DNA of 64,000 nucleotides from Hydrogenophaga intermedia (GTDB lineage Bacteria; Pseudomonadota; Gammaproteobacteria; Burkholderiales; Burkholderiaceae_C). Within the stretch, counting starts at the first letter, position 1; every line of letters begins with the position of its first letter. Below, piece by piece: positions 31,226 through 40,833 of the stretch. The stretch lies in NCBI RefSeq assembly GCF_000723405.1, contig NZ_CCAE010000023.1:1-64000 (forward strand). Direction: 5' to 3'. The position numbers and the translations under genes were made by a program. Under the pieces are notes generated by a model that saw only the letters and a program-made list of their open reading frames with translations, did no database searches and had not been told where the DNA came from.

Positions 31226-32407
31226 TCAGCCGAGCACGGTTTGCGCCACGATGTTGCGTTGCACCTCGTTGGAGCCGCCGTAGATCGTGGTCTTGCGCAT
31301 GTTGAAGTAGGTCGAGGCCAGCGGCGCGTTGGCCGTCACGCCGCCCGGGAAGTCGCCCTGCCAGCCGGCTTCCATGGCCTCTTCGATAAAGGGCAGGCTG
31401 TAGGGGCCGGCCGCGAGCATCATGAGTTCGCTGTAGCGCTGCTGGATCTCGCTGCCGCGGATCTTGAGCAGGCCGGCGATGTCCAGCGAGTTCTTGCCCG
31501 ACTTCTCGGCCGAGAGCACACGCAGCACCAGCATCTCCAGCGCCACCACGTCCACCTCCAGCAGGGCGATCTGGTCGCGGAAACGCACGTCGTCCCACAC
31601 GCCTTCCGTCTTGGCAATGCGCTTGAGGCGCTCGAGCTCGCGCTTGGCGCGGTTCACGTCGGCGATGTTGGTGCGCTCGTGGCTGAGCAGGTGCTTGGCG
31701 TAGGTCCAGCCCTTGTTCTCCTCGCCGATGAGGTTCTCGGCCGGCACCTCGACGTTGTCGAAGAAGACCTCGTTGACCTCGCACTCGCCGTCGAGCAGTT
31801 TGATGGGGCGCACCGAGACGCCCTTGGACTTCATGTCCAGCAGCAGGAAGGAGATGCCGGTCTGGGGCTTGCCCTCGGTGCTGGTCCGCACCAGGTTGAA
31901 CATCCAGTCACCGTACTGGCCCAGGGTGGTCCAGGTCTTCTGGCCGTTCACGATGTACTTGTCGCCCTTGCGCTCGGCGCGGGTCTTGAGCGAGGCCAGG
32001 TCGGAGCCCGAGCCCGGCTCGCTGTAGCCCTGGCTCCACCAGACCTCGCCGCTGGCGATGCCGGGCAGGAAGCGCTCGTGCTGTTCCTTGTTGCCGAAGG
32101 CCATGATCACGGGCGCCACCATCACCGGCCCGAAGGGCACGATGCGTGGCGCGCCGGCCAGGGCGCACTCCTCTTCGAACAGGTGCTTCTGCACCGCGTT
32201 CCATCCCGGGCCACCAAATTGCTTGGGCCAGCCGTAGCCCAGCCAGCCCTTCTTGCCCAGGATCTTCGCCCAGCGCTGCATGTCGTCTCGCGTCAGGCGC
32301 AGGGCGTTGTGAACCTTGTGGCTGATCTCGGCGGGCAGGTTGGCGCGCACCCAGGCGCGTATCTCGTCGCGGAACGCCTGCTCCTCAGGCGTGAAGGCCA
32401 GATCCAT
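31226..32407 (-). CDS. Acyl-CoA dehydrogenase, larger paired subunit
   Basis: FAD-dependent acyl-CoA dehydrogenase of 393 residues with WSQGYSEPGSGSDLASLKT (flavin-binding loop), NGQKTWTTLGQYGDW, and the C-terminal YGGSNEVQRNIVAQTVLG. It heads the pair and is the partner of the gene 10 bases downstream. Resembles PimC-type dehydrogenases of dicarboxylate and cyclic-acid catabolism. GAGGAGACACAC precedes the ATG at 32407. Divergent from purN, with a near-palindromic site (ACGACCGTTCGT) between them that may bind a TetR-type regulator. Confidence 0.87.
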   Translation of the reverse strand: MDLAFTPEEQAFRDEIRAWVRANLPAEISHKVHNALRLTRDDMQRWAKILGKKGWLGYGWPKQFGGPGWNAVQKHLFEEECALAGAPRIVPFGPVMVAPVIMAFGNKEQHERFLPGIASGEVWWSQGYSEPGSGSDLASLKTRAERKGDKYIVNGQKTWTTLGQYGDWMFNLVRTSTEGKPQTGISFLLLDMKSKGVSVRPIKLLDGECEVNEVFFDNVEVPAENLIGEENKGWTYAKHLLSHERTNIADVNRAKRELERLKRIAKTEGVWDDVRFRDQIALLEVDVVALEMLVLRVLSAEKSGKNSLDIAGLLKIRGSEIQQRYSELMMLAAGPYSLPFIEEAMEAGWQGDFPGGVTANAPLASTYFNMRKTTIYGGSNEVQRNIVAQTVLG

Positions 32408-32467
32408 CGTGTGTCTCCTCGGCAGGGGCGCTCAGGGCCCCGGGTTGCGTGACGATCGAGTTTACGC

Positions 32468-32479
32468 ACGACCGTTCGT
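32468..32479. promoter_or_regulatory. Candidate TetR-type operator upstream of the acyl-CoA dehydrogenases
   Basis: ACGACCGTTCGT is palindromic at 10 of 12 positions and lies 61 bases before the dehydrogenase start. Palindromes of this ACGNNCGTTCGT-like kind are typical of acyl-CoA-responsive TetR repressors, but no regulator gene is adjacent. Confidence 0.4.
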
Positions 32480-32539
32480 TTTTGCGTGTCGAGGCGGCGA
32501 CAAGCCGCCGGCCGGACCGGTCTCGGTCACCGGTCTCAT

Positions 32540-32545
32540 TACACT
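32540..32545 (+). promoter_or_regulatory. -10-like box 8 bases from the purN start
   Basis: TACACT, then CCCGCCCC, then ATG. No Shine-Dalgarno, so a leaderless mRNA is possible. No clear -35. Confidence 0.4.
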
Positions 32546-32553
32546 CCCGCCCC

Positions 32554-33150
32554 ATGCCCGCGCCCCCAGCCCGTCCGATCGTCATCCTCATCTCGGGCAG
32601 TGGCTCGAACATGGCCGCGCTGGTGGAAGCGTCGAAACAGGCCCGCTGGGGCGAGCGCTTCGGCGCAGGCGTGGTGGCGGTGCTGAGCAACCGGCCCGAC
32701 GCGGCCGGCTTGGCCTGGGCCCGCGAACGGGGCCTGGCCACTGCGGTGGTCGATCACAAGCAGCACGCCGATCGCGAGGCCTTCGATGCCGCCCTGATCA
32801 CCGCCATCGACGCCCACGCGCCCGCGCTGGTGCTGCTGGCGGGCTTCATGCGCATCCTCACGCCGGGCTTCGTGCGCCACTATGAGGGGCGGCTGCTCAA
32901 CATCCACCCCAGCCTGCTGCCGGCCTTTCCCGGCCTGAAGACGCACCAGCGCGCCATCGAGATGGGCTGCCGGTTCGCCGGTGCCACCATCCACCGCGTG
33001 ACCAGCGAACTCGACCACGGCGAGATCCTGGAGCAGGCCGTGGTGCCGGTGCTGCCGGGCGACACGCCCGAGGCGCTGGCGGCGCGGGTGCTCACGCAGG
33101 AGCACCTGATCTATCCGCGTGCGGTGGAGCGCTGCCTGGCGGGGGGATGA
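32554..33150 (+). CDS. purN: Phosphoribosylglycinamide formyltransferase (GAR transformylase)
   Basis: Transfers a formyl group from 10-formyl-THF to GAR in purine synthesis. The 198-residue protein has the LISGSGSNM loop, the catalytic NIHPSLLPAFPGLKTH region (Asn and His) and the catalytic Asp in SELDHGEIL. Start ATG 32554 (MPAPPARPIV); an open frame extends back to 32449 without support. Confidence 0.95.
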   Translation: MPAPPARPIVILISGSGSNMAALVEASKQARWGERFGAGVVAVLSNRPDAAGLAWARERGLATAVVDHKQHADREAFDAALITAIDAHAPALVLLAGFMRILTPGFVRHYEGRLLNIHPSLLPAFPGLKTHQRAIEMGCRFAGATIHRVTSELDHGEILEQAVVPVLPGDTPEALAARVLTQEHLIYPRAVERCLAGG

Positions 33151-33161
33151 GGCCCCGTCGC

Positions 33162-33776
33162 TCAGCGCTCGCTCGCGGCGAGCTTGGCGGCCATCAACGC
33201 AAAAGCGGCCGAAAAGCCTCGCCGCAGCGCGTTCTGCGTGCGCGGCGAAGCCAGCACGCGCTGGCGGAAGGCATCGGCGAGCACGCCGTAGACCACGAAC
33301 ACGCCCAGCGTCATCACCATGAACACCGCGCTCAGCGCGGCGAACTGCCGCATCGGCGCCGGATCGGCCGGATCCATGAACTGCGGCAGGAAGGCGAAGA
33401 AGAACAGGGTGAGCTTGGGGTTGAGGGCATTGAGCAGCACGGCCTTGCCCATCAGGCGCAGTGGCGAGCGCGTGGGCGCCGCCGGATCGGCGGCGAAGGC
33501 CGAGCGGTCGCGCCACGTGGCCCAGGCCAGGTACAGCAGGTAGAGCACGCCGGCCAGCTTCAGCAGCTGGAAGGCGAGGGCGCCCGCATGCATCACGGCG
33601 GCCAGGCCCATGGCGGTGGCGGCCATGTGCGGCACGATGCCCAAGGTGCAGCCCAGCGAGGCGTAGGCCGCGGCAAGCCGCCCCTGCGCCAGGCCGGTCG
33701 AGACGGTGAACAGCACGCCCGCGCCCGGCGTGACCACCACGACGGCGGAGGTGAGGAGGAAGTCGAGGCTGGGCAT
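33162..33776 (-). CDS. LysE-family amino acid exporter
   Basis: Six-segment inner membrane exporter of 204 residues, of the RhtB/LysE family (TPGAGVLFTVSTGLAQG near the N-terminus, NALNPKLTLFFFAFLPQF in the middle). Likely exports an amino acid or derivative, species unknown. The neighbouring AraC-type regulator 81 bases upstream on the same strand is a common pairing, so it probably controls this gene. Converges with purN (11 bases). Confidence 0.88.
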   Translation of the reverse strand: MPSLDFLLTSAVVVVTPGAGVLFTVSTGLAQGRLAAAYASLGCTLGIVPHMAATAMGLAAVMHAGALAFQLLKLAGVLYLLYLAWATWRDRSAFAADPAAPTRSPLRLMGKAVLLNALNPKLTLFFFAFLPQFMDPADPAPMRQFAALSAVFMVMTLGVFVVYGVLADAFRQRVLASPRTQNALRRGFSAAFALMAAKLAASER

Positions 33777-33857
33777 GTGGTGCTCCGGATGTGGGAACGC
33801 GGCCCGGGGTGGGCCGCTCGCGCATCCTGGCGCGCCGCGCGCCGGCGGTCTTGAACG

Positions 33858-34676
33858 CTATTGCAGCCAGGCCTGGCGCCAGGCGCCGGGGGTGAAGCCG
33901 AAGCTGCGCAGGAAATGCCGGTGCAGGTGGCTCTGATCCGCGAAGCCGCAGGCCAAAGCGGCCTCACTCAAGGCCATGCCACCGGCAATGAGGGCGCGCG
34001 CCCGGCCCAGGCGCTGCTGTTGCAGCCAGGCGAAGGGCGGCAGGCCGTGCGCCCGGGCGAAATGCCGCACGAGCTGGAAACGCGACAGGCCCGCCAGCCG
34101 GGCCAGTTCGTCCAGGCCGGGCGGCTGCTCCAGGTCGTCGAGCAGTCGCTCGCGTGCGCGCCTCAGTCCGGCGTGGTCGATACCGTCGGCGTCTGTCGGC
34201 CGGTGGTTGCCGTGGCGCCGCATGAGCAGGCCGCAGGCATCGGTCAAGGCCTCGGCCCGGCGTCCTTCCCCGTCCGCACCGGTGCCCTGGGTGGTCCAGC
34301 AGCGGAACACGCGATCGATGGTCGCGCGCAGCAGCGGGTCGTCCAACACCGGGCGGGTGATTTCCTGATCGGGGCGCCCGTCGGCCAGCGCGGCCATCGC
34401 CTCGGGGCTCACGTGCAGCATGCGCCAGCGGCGCGCCCGCTCGCCCAGGGGCAGGCCGTCGTGTACTTCGCCGGGGTTGGTGGTGATCACCTGGCCGGCG
34501 CTCACCAGCACCGGACCGCGCCCGCTGGCGGAGCGGTGAGCGCCTTCGTCCATCACACCGAAGCCGAAGCCGTCGTGCCAGTGCCGGCCGAAGCCGCGGG
34601 CGCTGTGCGTGAGCACGGCGTGCACCCCGGCCACGGGGCCCGGCCGCACCTGGACGTGATGGATGTCGGGGTTCAC
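33858..34676 (-). CDS. AraC-family transcriptional regulator
   Basis: A 272-residue regulator: an N-terminal cupin-like sensor (HWHDGFGFGVMDEGAHR, and TNPGEVHDGLP) and a C-terminal double HTH (LDELARLAGLSRFQLVRHF and LSEAALACGFADQSHLHRHF). It starts at GTG 34676 and shares four bases with the prfC stop (GTGA), so its translation is coupled to prfC. The likely target is the LysE exporter downstream. The effector is unknown. Confidence 0.88.
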   Translation of the reverse strand: MNPDIHHVQVRPGPVAGVHAVLTHSARGFGRHWHDGFGFGVMDEGAHRSASGRGPVLVSAGQVITTNPGEVHDGLPLGERARRWRMLHVSPEAMAALADGRPDQEITRPVLDDPLLRATIDRVFRCWTTQGTGADGEGRRAEALTDACGLLMRRHGNHRPTDADGIDHAGLRRARERLLDDLEQPPGLDELARLAGLSRFQLVRHFARAHGLPPFAWLQQQRLGRARALIAGGMALSEAALACGFADQSHLHRHFLRSFGFTPGAWRQAWLQ

Positions 34677-36292
34677 ATGGATCGGTGGAAGACCAGGCCC
34701 GCGTGTTCGCGCATCGCGTGGAACTTGATTTTCGGCCAGTTCGCCTCGACCGCGCGCAGCGTGGCCATGTGGTCCAGCAGCACGGTGGGCGCGTCCACCG
34801 CGTCCAGCGCCACGCGGTGCGCGTTGGCGTCGATGAAGCGCTTGAGCTCCTGCTCGCCGCCGTCCTCGGGGGCGCAGGTGACCCAGCGTGCCACGTGGTA
34901 CGAGCTGCTGGTGATGCGCGCCTTGACGCCGTACTCGTGCTCCAGGCGGTGCGCCACCACCTCGAACTGCAGTTGCCCCACGGCGCCCAGCAGCAACACG
35001 CTACCGGCCACGGGGCGGAAGACCTGGATCGCGCCTTCCTCGCCGAGCTGGGTGAGGCCCGCGCGCAACTGCTTGCTGCGCAGCGGATCGGCCACTTCCA
35101 CGCTGCGGATGATCTCGGGCGCGAAGAAGGGCAGGCCGGTGAACTGGAGCGCTTCGCCCTCCGTGAGGGTGTCGCCCAACTGCAGCACGCCGTGGTTGGG
35201 AATGCCGATGATGTCGCCCGCGAAGGCCTCATCGAGCAGCTCGCGGCGCTGCGACAGGAAGCTCACCACGGTGTTCGGCCGCAGTTCCTTGCCGCTGCGC
35301 ACCACCTTCAATCGCATGCCGCGCTCGAAGTGGCCGCTGGCCACGCGCACGAAGGCGATGCGGTCGCGGTGCGCCGGGTCCATGTTGGCCTGGATCTTGA
35401 ACACCACACCGCTGAACTTGGGCTCAACCGGTTCGACCGTGCGCTGGATCGCCGGGCGCGGGCCGGGCGGCGGCGCCAGGTCCACCAGGGCGTCCAGCAC
35501 CTCGCGCACGCCGAAGTTGTTGACGGCCGAGCCGAACAGCATGGGCGTCTGGTGGCCTTCCAGGAAGGCCTGCTCGTTGAAGGCCGGCGAGGCGCCCGCC
35601 ACGAGTTCCAGTTCGTCCCTGGCCTGCGCGAACTCGCTGCCGAAGCGCTGGGCGCTCTCGGGGTTGTCCAGGCCGGCCAGCACTTCTTCTTCGCCGCCGC
35701 GTTTGTCTTCACCCGCGGCGAACACGCGCATCTGCTCGGCGCGGCGGTCGTACACGCCGCGGAAGGTCTTGCCCATGCCCACCGGCCAGGTGAAGGGCAC
35801 TACCGTCATGCCGAGTTCACGCTCGATCTCGTCCATCAGGTCCAGCGGCTGCTGCACCTCGCGGTCCATCTTGTTGATGAAGGTAATGATGGGTGTGTTG
35901 CGCGCGCGGCAGACCTGCAGCAGCCGCCGCGTCTGCGGCTCCACACCGTTGCCCGCGTCGATCACCATCAGCGCGGCGTCCACCGCGGTGAGCACGCGGT
36001 AGGTGTCTTCCGAGAAGTCCTGGTGGCCGGGTGTGTCGAGCAGGTTGATGACGCAGTCCCGGTATTCCATCTGCATCACGCTGGAGGCGACCGAGATGCC
36101 GCGCTGCTTCTCGATCTCCATCCAGTCGCTGGTGGCGTGGCGCGCGGCCTTGCGCGCCTTCACGCTGCCGGCGATGTTGATCGCGCCCGAGAACAGCAGC
36201 AGCTTCTCGGTGAGGGTGGTCTTGCCCGCGTCGGGGTGGGAAATGATGGCGAAGGTGCGGCGTCGGCGCACCTGGTCTTGAATCTCGGACAT
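34673..36292 (-). CDS. prfC: Peptide chain release factor 3
   Basis: GTPase that recycles RF1 and RF2 from terminated ribosomes. 539 residues; G1 SHPDAGKTT, G2 region GISVASSV, G3 LDTPGHQDFSEDT, G4 INKMDR, followed by domains II and III. Start ATG 36292; GATAAT lies 8 bases upstream and there is no ribosome binding site. The AraC gene overlaps its stop. Confidence 0.96.
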   Translation of the reverse strand: MSEIQDQVRRRRTFAIISHPDAGKTTLTEKLLLFSGAINIAGSVKARKAARHATSDWMEIEKQRGISVASSVMQMEYRDCVINLLDTPGHQDFSEDTYRVLTAVDAALMVIDAGNGVEPQTRRLLQVCRARNTPIITFINKMDREVQQPLDLMDEIERELGMTVVPFTWPVGMGKTFRGVYDRRAEQMRVFAAGEDKRGGEEEVLAGLDNPESAQRFGSEFAQARDELELVAGASPAFNEQAFLEGHQTPMLFGSAVNNFGVREVLDALVDLAPPPGPRPAIQRTVEPVEPKFSGVVFKIQANMDPAHRDRIAFVRVASGHFERGMRLKVVRSGKELRPNTVVSFLSQRRELLDEAFAGDIIGIPNHGVLQLGDTLTEGEALQFTGLPFFAPEIIRSVEVADPLRSKQLRAGLTQLGEEGAIQVFRPVAGSVLLLGAVGQLQFEVVAHRLEHEYGVKARITSSSYHVARWVTCAPEDGGEQELKRFIDANAHRVALDAVDAPTVLLDHMATLRAVEANWPKIKFHAMREHAGLVFHRSM

Positions 36293-36329
36293 AACCGGTG
36301 ATTATCGATCCGAGGACAATACCGCCCCC
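36293..36329. promoter_or_regulatory. Divergent prfC / methyltransferase promoters with -10 boxes next to the start codons
   Basis: GATAAT (36306-36301, minus) is 8 bases from the prfC ATG and GACAAT (36315-36320, plus) is 9 bases from the methyltransferase ATG. Only 37 bases separate the two genes and neither has a Shine-Dalgarno. Confidence 0.45.
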
Positions 36330-37601
36330 ATGCACCCCAAAGCCCTGCTCGATGAATGCACCGCCCTGGTCGAGGCCGTGTTCCGTTTCGATCACCCCGC
36401 CGATGCCGTCGTCGCCCGCCACTTCCGCGAGAACAAGTCGCTCGGCCCGCGCGAGCGCGGCACGCTCTCCGACACGGTCTATGCCGCATTGCGCGAACGC
36501 CTGAAGTTCGAGTGGCTGGCGCGCTCGGGCAGCGGCTCCAAGTGGCGCCGACTGGCCATCCTGGGCTTCTCGGGCGACCGCGATTTCCTCAAGAGCGCGC
36601 TGAGTGAGCCCGAGAAGGTCTGGCTGGACGCCTGCGCCAAGGTGCGCGAGGACGAATGGCTGGCGCCGCATCGCCACAACTTGCCCGAGTGGTTGGCGGG
36701 CGCCTTGCGCGAGCAGGTGGGCGACGAATTCGACGCCCTGGCCGCCTGCCTGCTGCAGCCCGCGCCGCTGGACCTGCGCATCAACATCCTCAAGACCAAG
36801 CGGGACGACGCGCTGGCGGCCTTGCGGGCCGCGGGATTGAAAGCCACAGCCACGGCGCACTCGCCCTGGGGTGTGCGCCTGGAGGGCAAGCCCTCGCTGG
36901 CCCGCTTGCCCGCGTTCGCGAATGGCGAGCTCGAGGTGCAGGACGAAGGCTCGCAATTGCTCGCACTGCTGCTCGATGCCAAGCGCGGCGAGATGGTGGT
37001 GGACTTCTGCGCCGGCGCCGGAGGCAAGACCCTGGCCATCGGCGCCACCATGCGCAACACCGGCCGCCTCTACGCCTTCGACACCTCGGCGCACCGGCTC
37101 GACGCGCTCAAGCCGCGCCTGGCCCGCAGCGGCCTGTCCAACGTGCACCCGGTGGCCATCGCGCACGAGCGCGACGAGCGCATCAAGCGCCTGGCCGGCA
37201 AGATCGACCGCGTGCTGGTGGACGCGCCGTGTTCGGGCCTGGGCACGCTGCGCCGCAGCCCCGATCTGAAATGGCGCCAGACGCCGCAGACCGTGGCGGC
37301 GCAGGCGGCCCTTCAGCGCGCCATCCTGGAGAGCGCGGCGCGCCTGCTCAAGCCGGGCGGGCGACTGGTCTACGCCACCTGCAGCCTGCTGCGCGAGGAG
37401 AACGAAGATGTCGTCGAGACCTTCAGCGCCGCGCAACCCGGCTTCGAGAGCGAGGCCGTCGCACCGCTTCTGCAGGCGCTGAAGGTGCCCGATGCGCAGT
37501 CCTTGTGCGGTGCCCACGAGGGTGAGCGCTTCCTGCGCCTGTGGCCCCATCGACACCTGACAGACGGCTTTTTTGCCGCCGTCTGGCGGAAAAAAGCTTG
37601 A
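36330..37601 (+). CDS. RsmB/NOP-family 16S rRNA m5C methyltransferase
   Basis: SAM-dependent RNA cytosine-5 methyltransferase of 423 residues. An N-terminal NusB-like/RsmB region (residues 1-140) is followed by the Rossmann domain with FCAGAGGKTLAIG (motif I), DAPCSGLGTLRRSPDLKW (motif IV with catalytic Cys) and VYATCSLLREENED (motif VI). RsmB is the likely specificity but other family members (RsmF, YebU-like) cannot be excluded from sequence alone. The gene-internal start region and the C-terminal LWPHRHLTDGFFAAVW are as expected. Confidence 0.9.
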   Translation: MHPKALLDECTALVEAVFRFDHPADAVVARHFRENKSLGPRERGTLSDTVYAALRERLKFEWLARSGSGSKWRRLAILGFSGDRDFLKSALSEPEKVWLDACAKVREDEWLAPHRHNLPEWLAGALREQVGDEFDALAACLLQPAPLDLRINILKTKRDDALAALRAAGLKATATAHSPWGVRLEGKPSLARLPAFANGELEVQDEGSQLLALLLDAKRGEMVVDFCAGAGGKTLAIGATMRNTGRLYAFDTSAHRLDALKPRLARSGLSNVHPVAIAHERDERIKRLAGKIDRVLVDAPCSGLGTLRRSPDLKWRQTPQTVAAQAALQRAILESAARLLKPGGRLVYATCSLLREENEDVVETFSAAQPGFESEAVAPLLQALKVPDAQSLCGAHEGERFLRLWPHRHLTDGFFAAVWRKKA

Positions 37602-37660
37602 TGAGGGTCAATTGGCCCCGAACTGACGGGCACTTCCGGCCTTAGAGCGGGACCAAAGGC

Positions 37661-37689
37661 TTGGTCGGGAGACACCCCCCGCCTAAAAT
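37661..37689 (+). promoter_or_regulatory. Sigma-70-like promoter of the desaturase gene
   Basis: TTGGTC (37661-37666), 17 bases, TAAAAT (37684-37689). The 71 bases from the predicted start to the ATG form a short leader. Confidence 0.5.
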
Positions 37690-37767
37690 CCCGCCTGCGC
37701 TGCCCGCCTGCCCCGGGCACGTGTGAAGGCTTGTCCTCCGTTTCCGGGCAGTCCTGATAGGACTTCG

Positions 37768-38994
37768 ATGACCGCTTCCGACCCTGGTGCCTTTTCCGCG
37801 TTGCTCGACGGCGTGGTGAACTTCCTGATCAACGGCGTGACCGGTGCGAGCTGGTGGCAGGTCGTGCTGATCGCGCTGGTGCTCACGCACGTCACCATCG
37901 CCAGTGTGACGATCTACCTGCACCGCCATTCCGCGCACCGCGCCCTCGATCTGCACCCGATCGCAGCGCACTTCTTCCGTTTCTGGCTCTGGATGACCAC
38001 CGGCATGGTCACCAAGGAGTGGACGGCCATCCACCGCAAGCACCACGCCAAGTGCGAGCAGGAAGGCGACCCGCACAGCCCGCACATCTTCGGCATCAAG
38101 AAGGTGTTCTGGGAAGGCGCCGAGCTCTACCGCGCCGAGGCCAAGAACGCCGACACCATGGCCCGCTATGGCCACAACACGCCCAACGACTGGATCGAGC
38201 GCAACGTCTACTCGCGTTACTCGGCCCTGGGCGTGAGCCTCATGCTGATCCTGAACGTGGTGCTGTTTGGTGCGCTGGGCCTCATGGTCTGGGCGATCCA
38301 GATGATCTGGATCCCGCTAACGGCGGCCGGCATCATCAATGGCATCGGCCATTGGTGGGGCTACCGCAACTTCGAGGCGGTGGACGGCAGCACCAACGTG
38401 TCGCCCTGGGGCATCATCATCGGCGGCGAAGAGCTGCACAACAACCACCACACCTATCCCACGTCCGCCAAGCTGTCGGTCAAGCCCTATGAATTCGACA
38501 TCGGCTGGATGTACATCAGCATCCTGCAGTCGCTGGGGCTGGCCACCGTGAAGAAGGTGCCGCCCAAGATGGCCTTCGGCGACGTGAAGCCGGTGGCAGA
38601 CGAGAAGACCCTTGAAGCCATCATTGCCAACCGCTACGAGGTCATGGCCGGTTACGCCCGCGAACTGCGCGTGGCGTGCAAGTCGGAACTCGCTGCGCTC
38701 AAGGCTCGCCAGGCCGATGCCTCGGTGCTCAAGGCGGCAAAACGCTGGCTGCACCGTGACGACGACAAGGTGCCGCCGGCCGTGAAGCCGCAGTTGGCAC
38801 AGGCCCGTGCCGAGCACCCGGTGCTCGACAAGATGGTGACCATGCGCGAAGAACTGCGCGCCCTGTGGTCGAGCACCAACGCCACACGCGAGCAACTCGC
38901 CGCTGATCTGCAGGCCTGGTGCCACCGCGCCGAAGAGAGCGGTATCGCCGCGCTGCGCGACTTCTCGATCCGCCTGCGCTCTGCCCATGCGTGA
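37768..38994 (+). CDS. Acyl-CoA/acyl-lipid delta-9 type fatty acid desaturase
   Basis: Membrane di-iron desaturase of 408 residues. The three histidine boxes are HRHSAH (52-57), HRKHH (89-93) and HNNHH (224-228), as in stearoyl-CoA (DesC/OLE1-like) enzymes. The last roughly 130 residues form a charged helical extension (RWLHRDDDKVPPAVKPQ, then a coiled stretch) of the kind seen in Burkholderiales homologues. It adjusts membrane fluidity. It is followed by two hairpins, the second a strong bidirectional terminator shared with rpmG. Confidence 0.9.
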   Translation: MTASDPGAFSALLDGVVNFLINGVTGASWWQVVLIALVLTHVTIASVTIYLHRHSAHRALDLHPIAAHFFRFWLWMTTGMVTKEWTAIHRKHHAKCEQEGDPHSPHIFGIKKVFWEGAELYRAEAKNADTMARYGHNTPNDWIERNVYSRYSALGVSLMLILNVVLFGALGLMVWAIQMIWIPLTAAGIINGIGHWWGYRNFEAVDGSTNVSPWGIIIGGEELHNNHHTYPTSAKLSVKPYEFDIGWMYISILQSLGLATVKKVPPKMAFGDVKPVADEKTLEAIIANRYEVMAGYARELRVACKSELAALKARQADASVLKAAKRWLHRDDDKVPPAVKPQLAQARAEHPVLDKMVTMREELRALWSSTNATREQLAADLQAWCHRAEESGIAALRDFSIRLRSAHA

Positions 38995-39019
38995 TTGACC
39001 ACCCCCCCTCAAAGGGGGC

Positions 39020-39055
39020 GGTGCCATGGACCGAGAAACCCGGATCCATGGCACC
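39020..39055. other. Perfect 11-bp hairpin after the desaturase gene
   Basis: GGTGCCATGGA (39020-39030) pairs with TCCATGGCACC (39045-39055). It is preceded by CCCCC-ctcaaa-GGGGG (about 39004-39018). Lies between the desaturase stop and the terminator. Purpose unknown; it might stabilise the mRNA end. Confidence 0.45.
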
Positions 39056-39059
39056 CTGG

Positions 39060-39092
39060 AAAAAAAAGCCCGCTGAAATCAGCGGGCTTTTT
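39060..39092. terminator. Bidirectional intrinsic terminator (desaturase / rpmG)
   Basis: A run of A, stem AGCCCGCTG (39067-39075) with CAGCGGGCT (39080-39088), then a T run. A and T runs on both sides serve transcripts from either direction: the desaturase from the left and rpmB-rpmG from the right. Confidence 0.88.
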
Positions 39093-39109
39093 GTTGGGGG
39101 AGATGGCTC

Positions 39110-39280
39110 TTACTTGAGCTTCACTTCCTTGTAGTCCACGTGCTTGCGGGCTTTCGGATCGAACTTCTTGATCAGAAGCTTGTCCGGCGTGGTCTTCTTG
39201 TTCTTGTCCGTGGTGTAGAAGTGGCCGGTGCCCGCGGTGGACTCCAGCTTGATCTTTTCGCGACCGCCTTTGGTTGCCAT
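39110..39280 (-). CDS. rpmG: 50S ribosomal protein L33
   Basis: 56 residues, [20 protein letters not shown] then a Lys-rich tail ending YKEVKLK. Full length for L33, of the zinc-free type (no CxxC). Eleven bases behind rpmB, as usual, with GGAGAACC before the ATG. Ends at the bidirectional terminator. Confidence 0.95.
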   Translation of the reverse strand: MATKGGREKIKLESTAGTGHFYTTDKNKKTTPDKLLIKKFDPKARKHVDYKEVKLK

Positions 39281-39291
39281 GGTGGTTCTCC

Positions 39292-39525
39292 TTAAGCTTG
39301 GCCGTTGGCGCGCATGTCGGCCAGCACGACGTCGATGCCCTTCTTGTCGATCAGGCGCAGCGCGGCGCCCGACACACGGAGACGAACCCAGCGGTTCTCG
39401 CTCTCGACCCAGAAACGGCGGTATTGCAGGTTCGGCAGGAACCGGCGCTTGGTTTTGTTGTTGGCGTGGGAAACGTTGTTTCCGACCATGGGCTTCTTGC
39501 CCGTGACGTCGCAGACGCGTGCCAT
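39292..39525 (-). CDS. rpmB: 50S ribosomal protein L28
   Basis: 77 residues with [20 protein letters not shown] at the start, the family signature, and KRRFLPNLQ in the middle. First gene of rpmB-rpmG. The leader is unusually long if the TATAAT box at 39685-39680 is its promoter (about 148 bases) and contains stable hairpins. Confidence 0.96.
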   Translation of the reverse strand: MARVCDVTGKKPMVGNNVSHANNKTKRRFLPNLQYRRFWVESENRWVRLRVSGAALRLIDKKGIDVVLADMRANGQA

Positions 39526-39685
39526 GAGGACACTCCGATTCAATTTCACGGCTGTTCGCAGCGGGCCGCGAGGGGATTTCCTCGCGACTGGCGCCCAGCC
39601 TCACCTCGCCAGTTGTGGGTGGCGGTAACCCGGATTTGCGGCCCGTTCGGCAAGCGCCGGACTTTCAGCAAAGCCCGCGATTATA
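39526..39685 (-). promoter_or_regulatory. rpmB promoter and structured leader
   Basis: A perfect TATAAT lies at 39685-39680 on the minus strand, with no clear -35, giving a predicted start near 39673. The leader contains CGCGAGG (39586-39580) pairing with CCTCGCG (39573-39567) and, just upstream, CTGGCG/CGCCAG. Ribosomal protein genes often have autoregulatory leaders, which is a possibility here. No known L28 leader family is claimed. Confidence 0.45.
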
Positions 39686-39709
39686 GCCATAACCGCAGGC
39701 CGCCGGGAC

Positions 39710-40736
<1,027 letters not shown>

Positions 40737-40833
40737 ATAACGCGCGTCAATGGCTTCGATCGCAACAAGCCATGACCGGCCGGGATTGTAGGGAAGCGGG
40801 CCCTTTCTTTCCCCGCTGTCTGGGAATACACGC

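Noticed and set aside
39004..39018. CCCCC-ctcaaa-GGGGG as a regulatory site
   Set aside because: A short GC hairpin just before two stronger hairpins; nothing distinguishes it from part of the terminator region.
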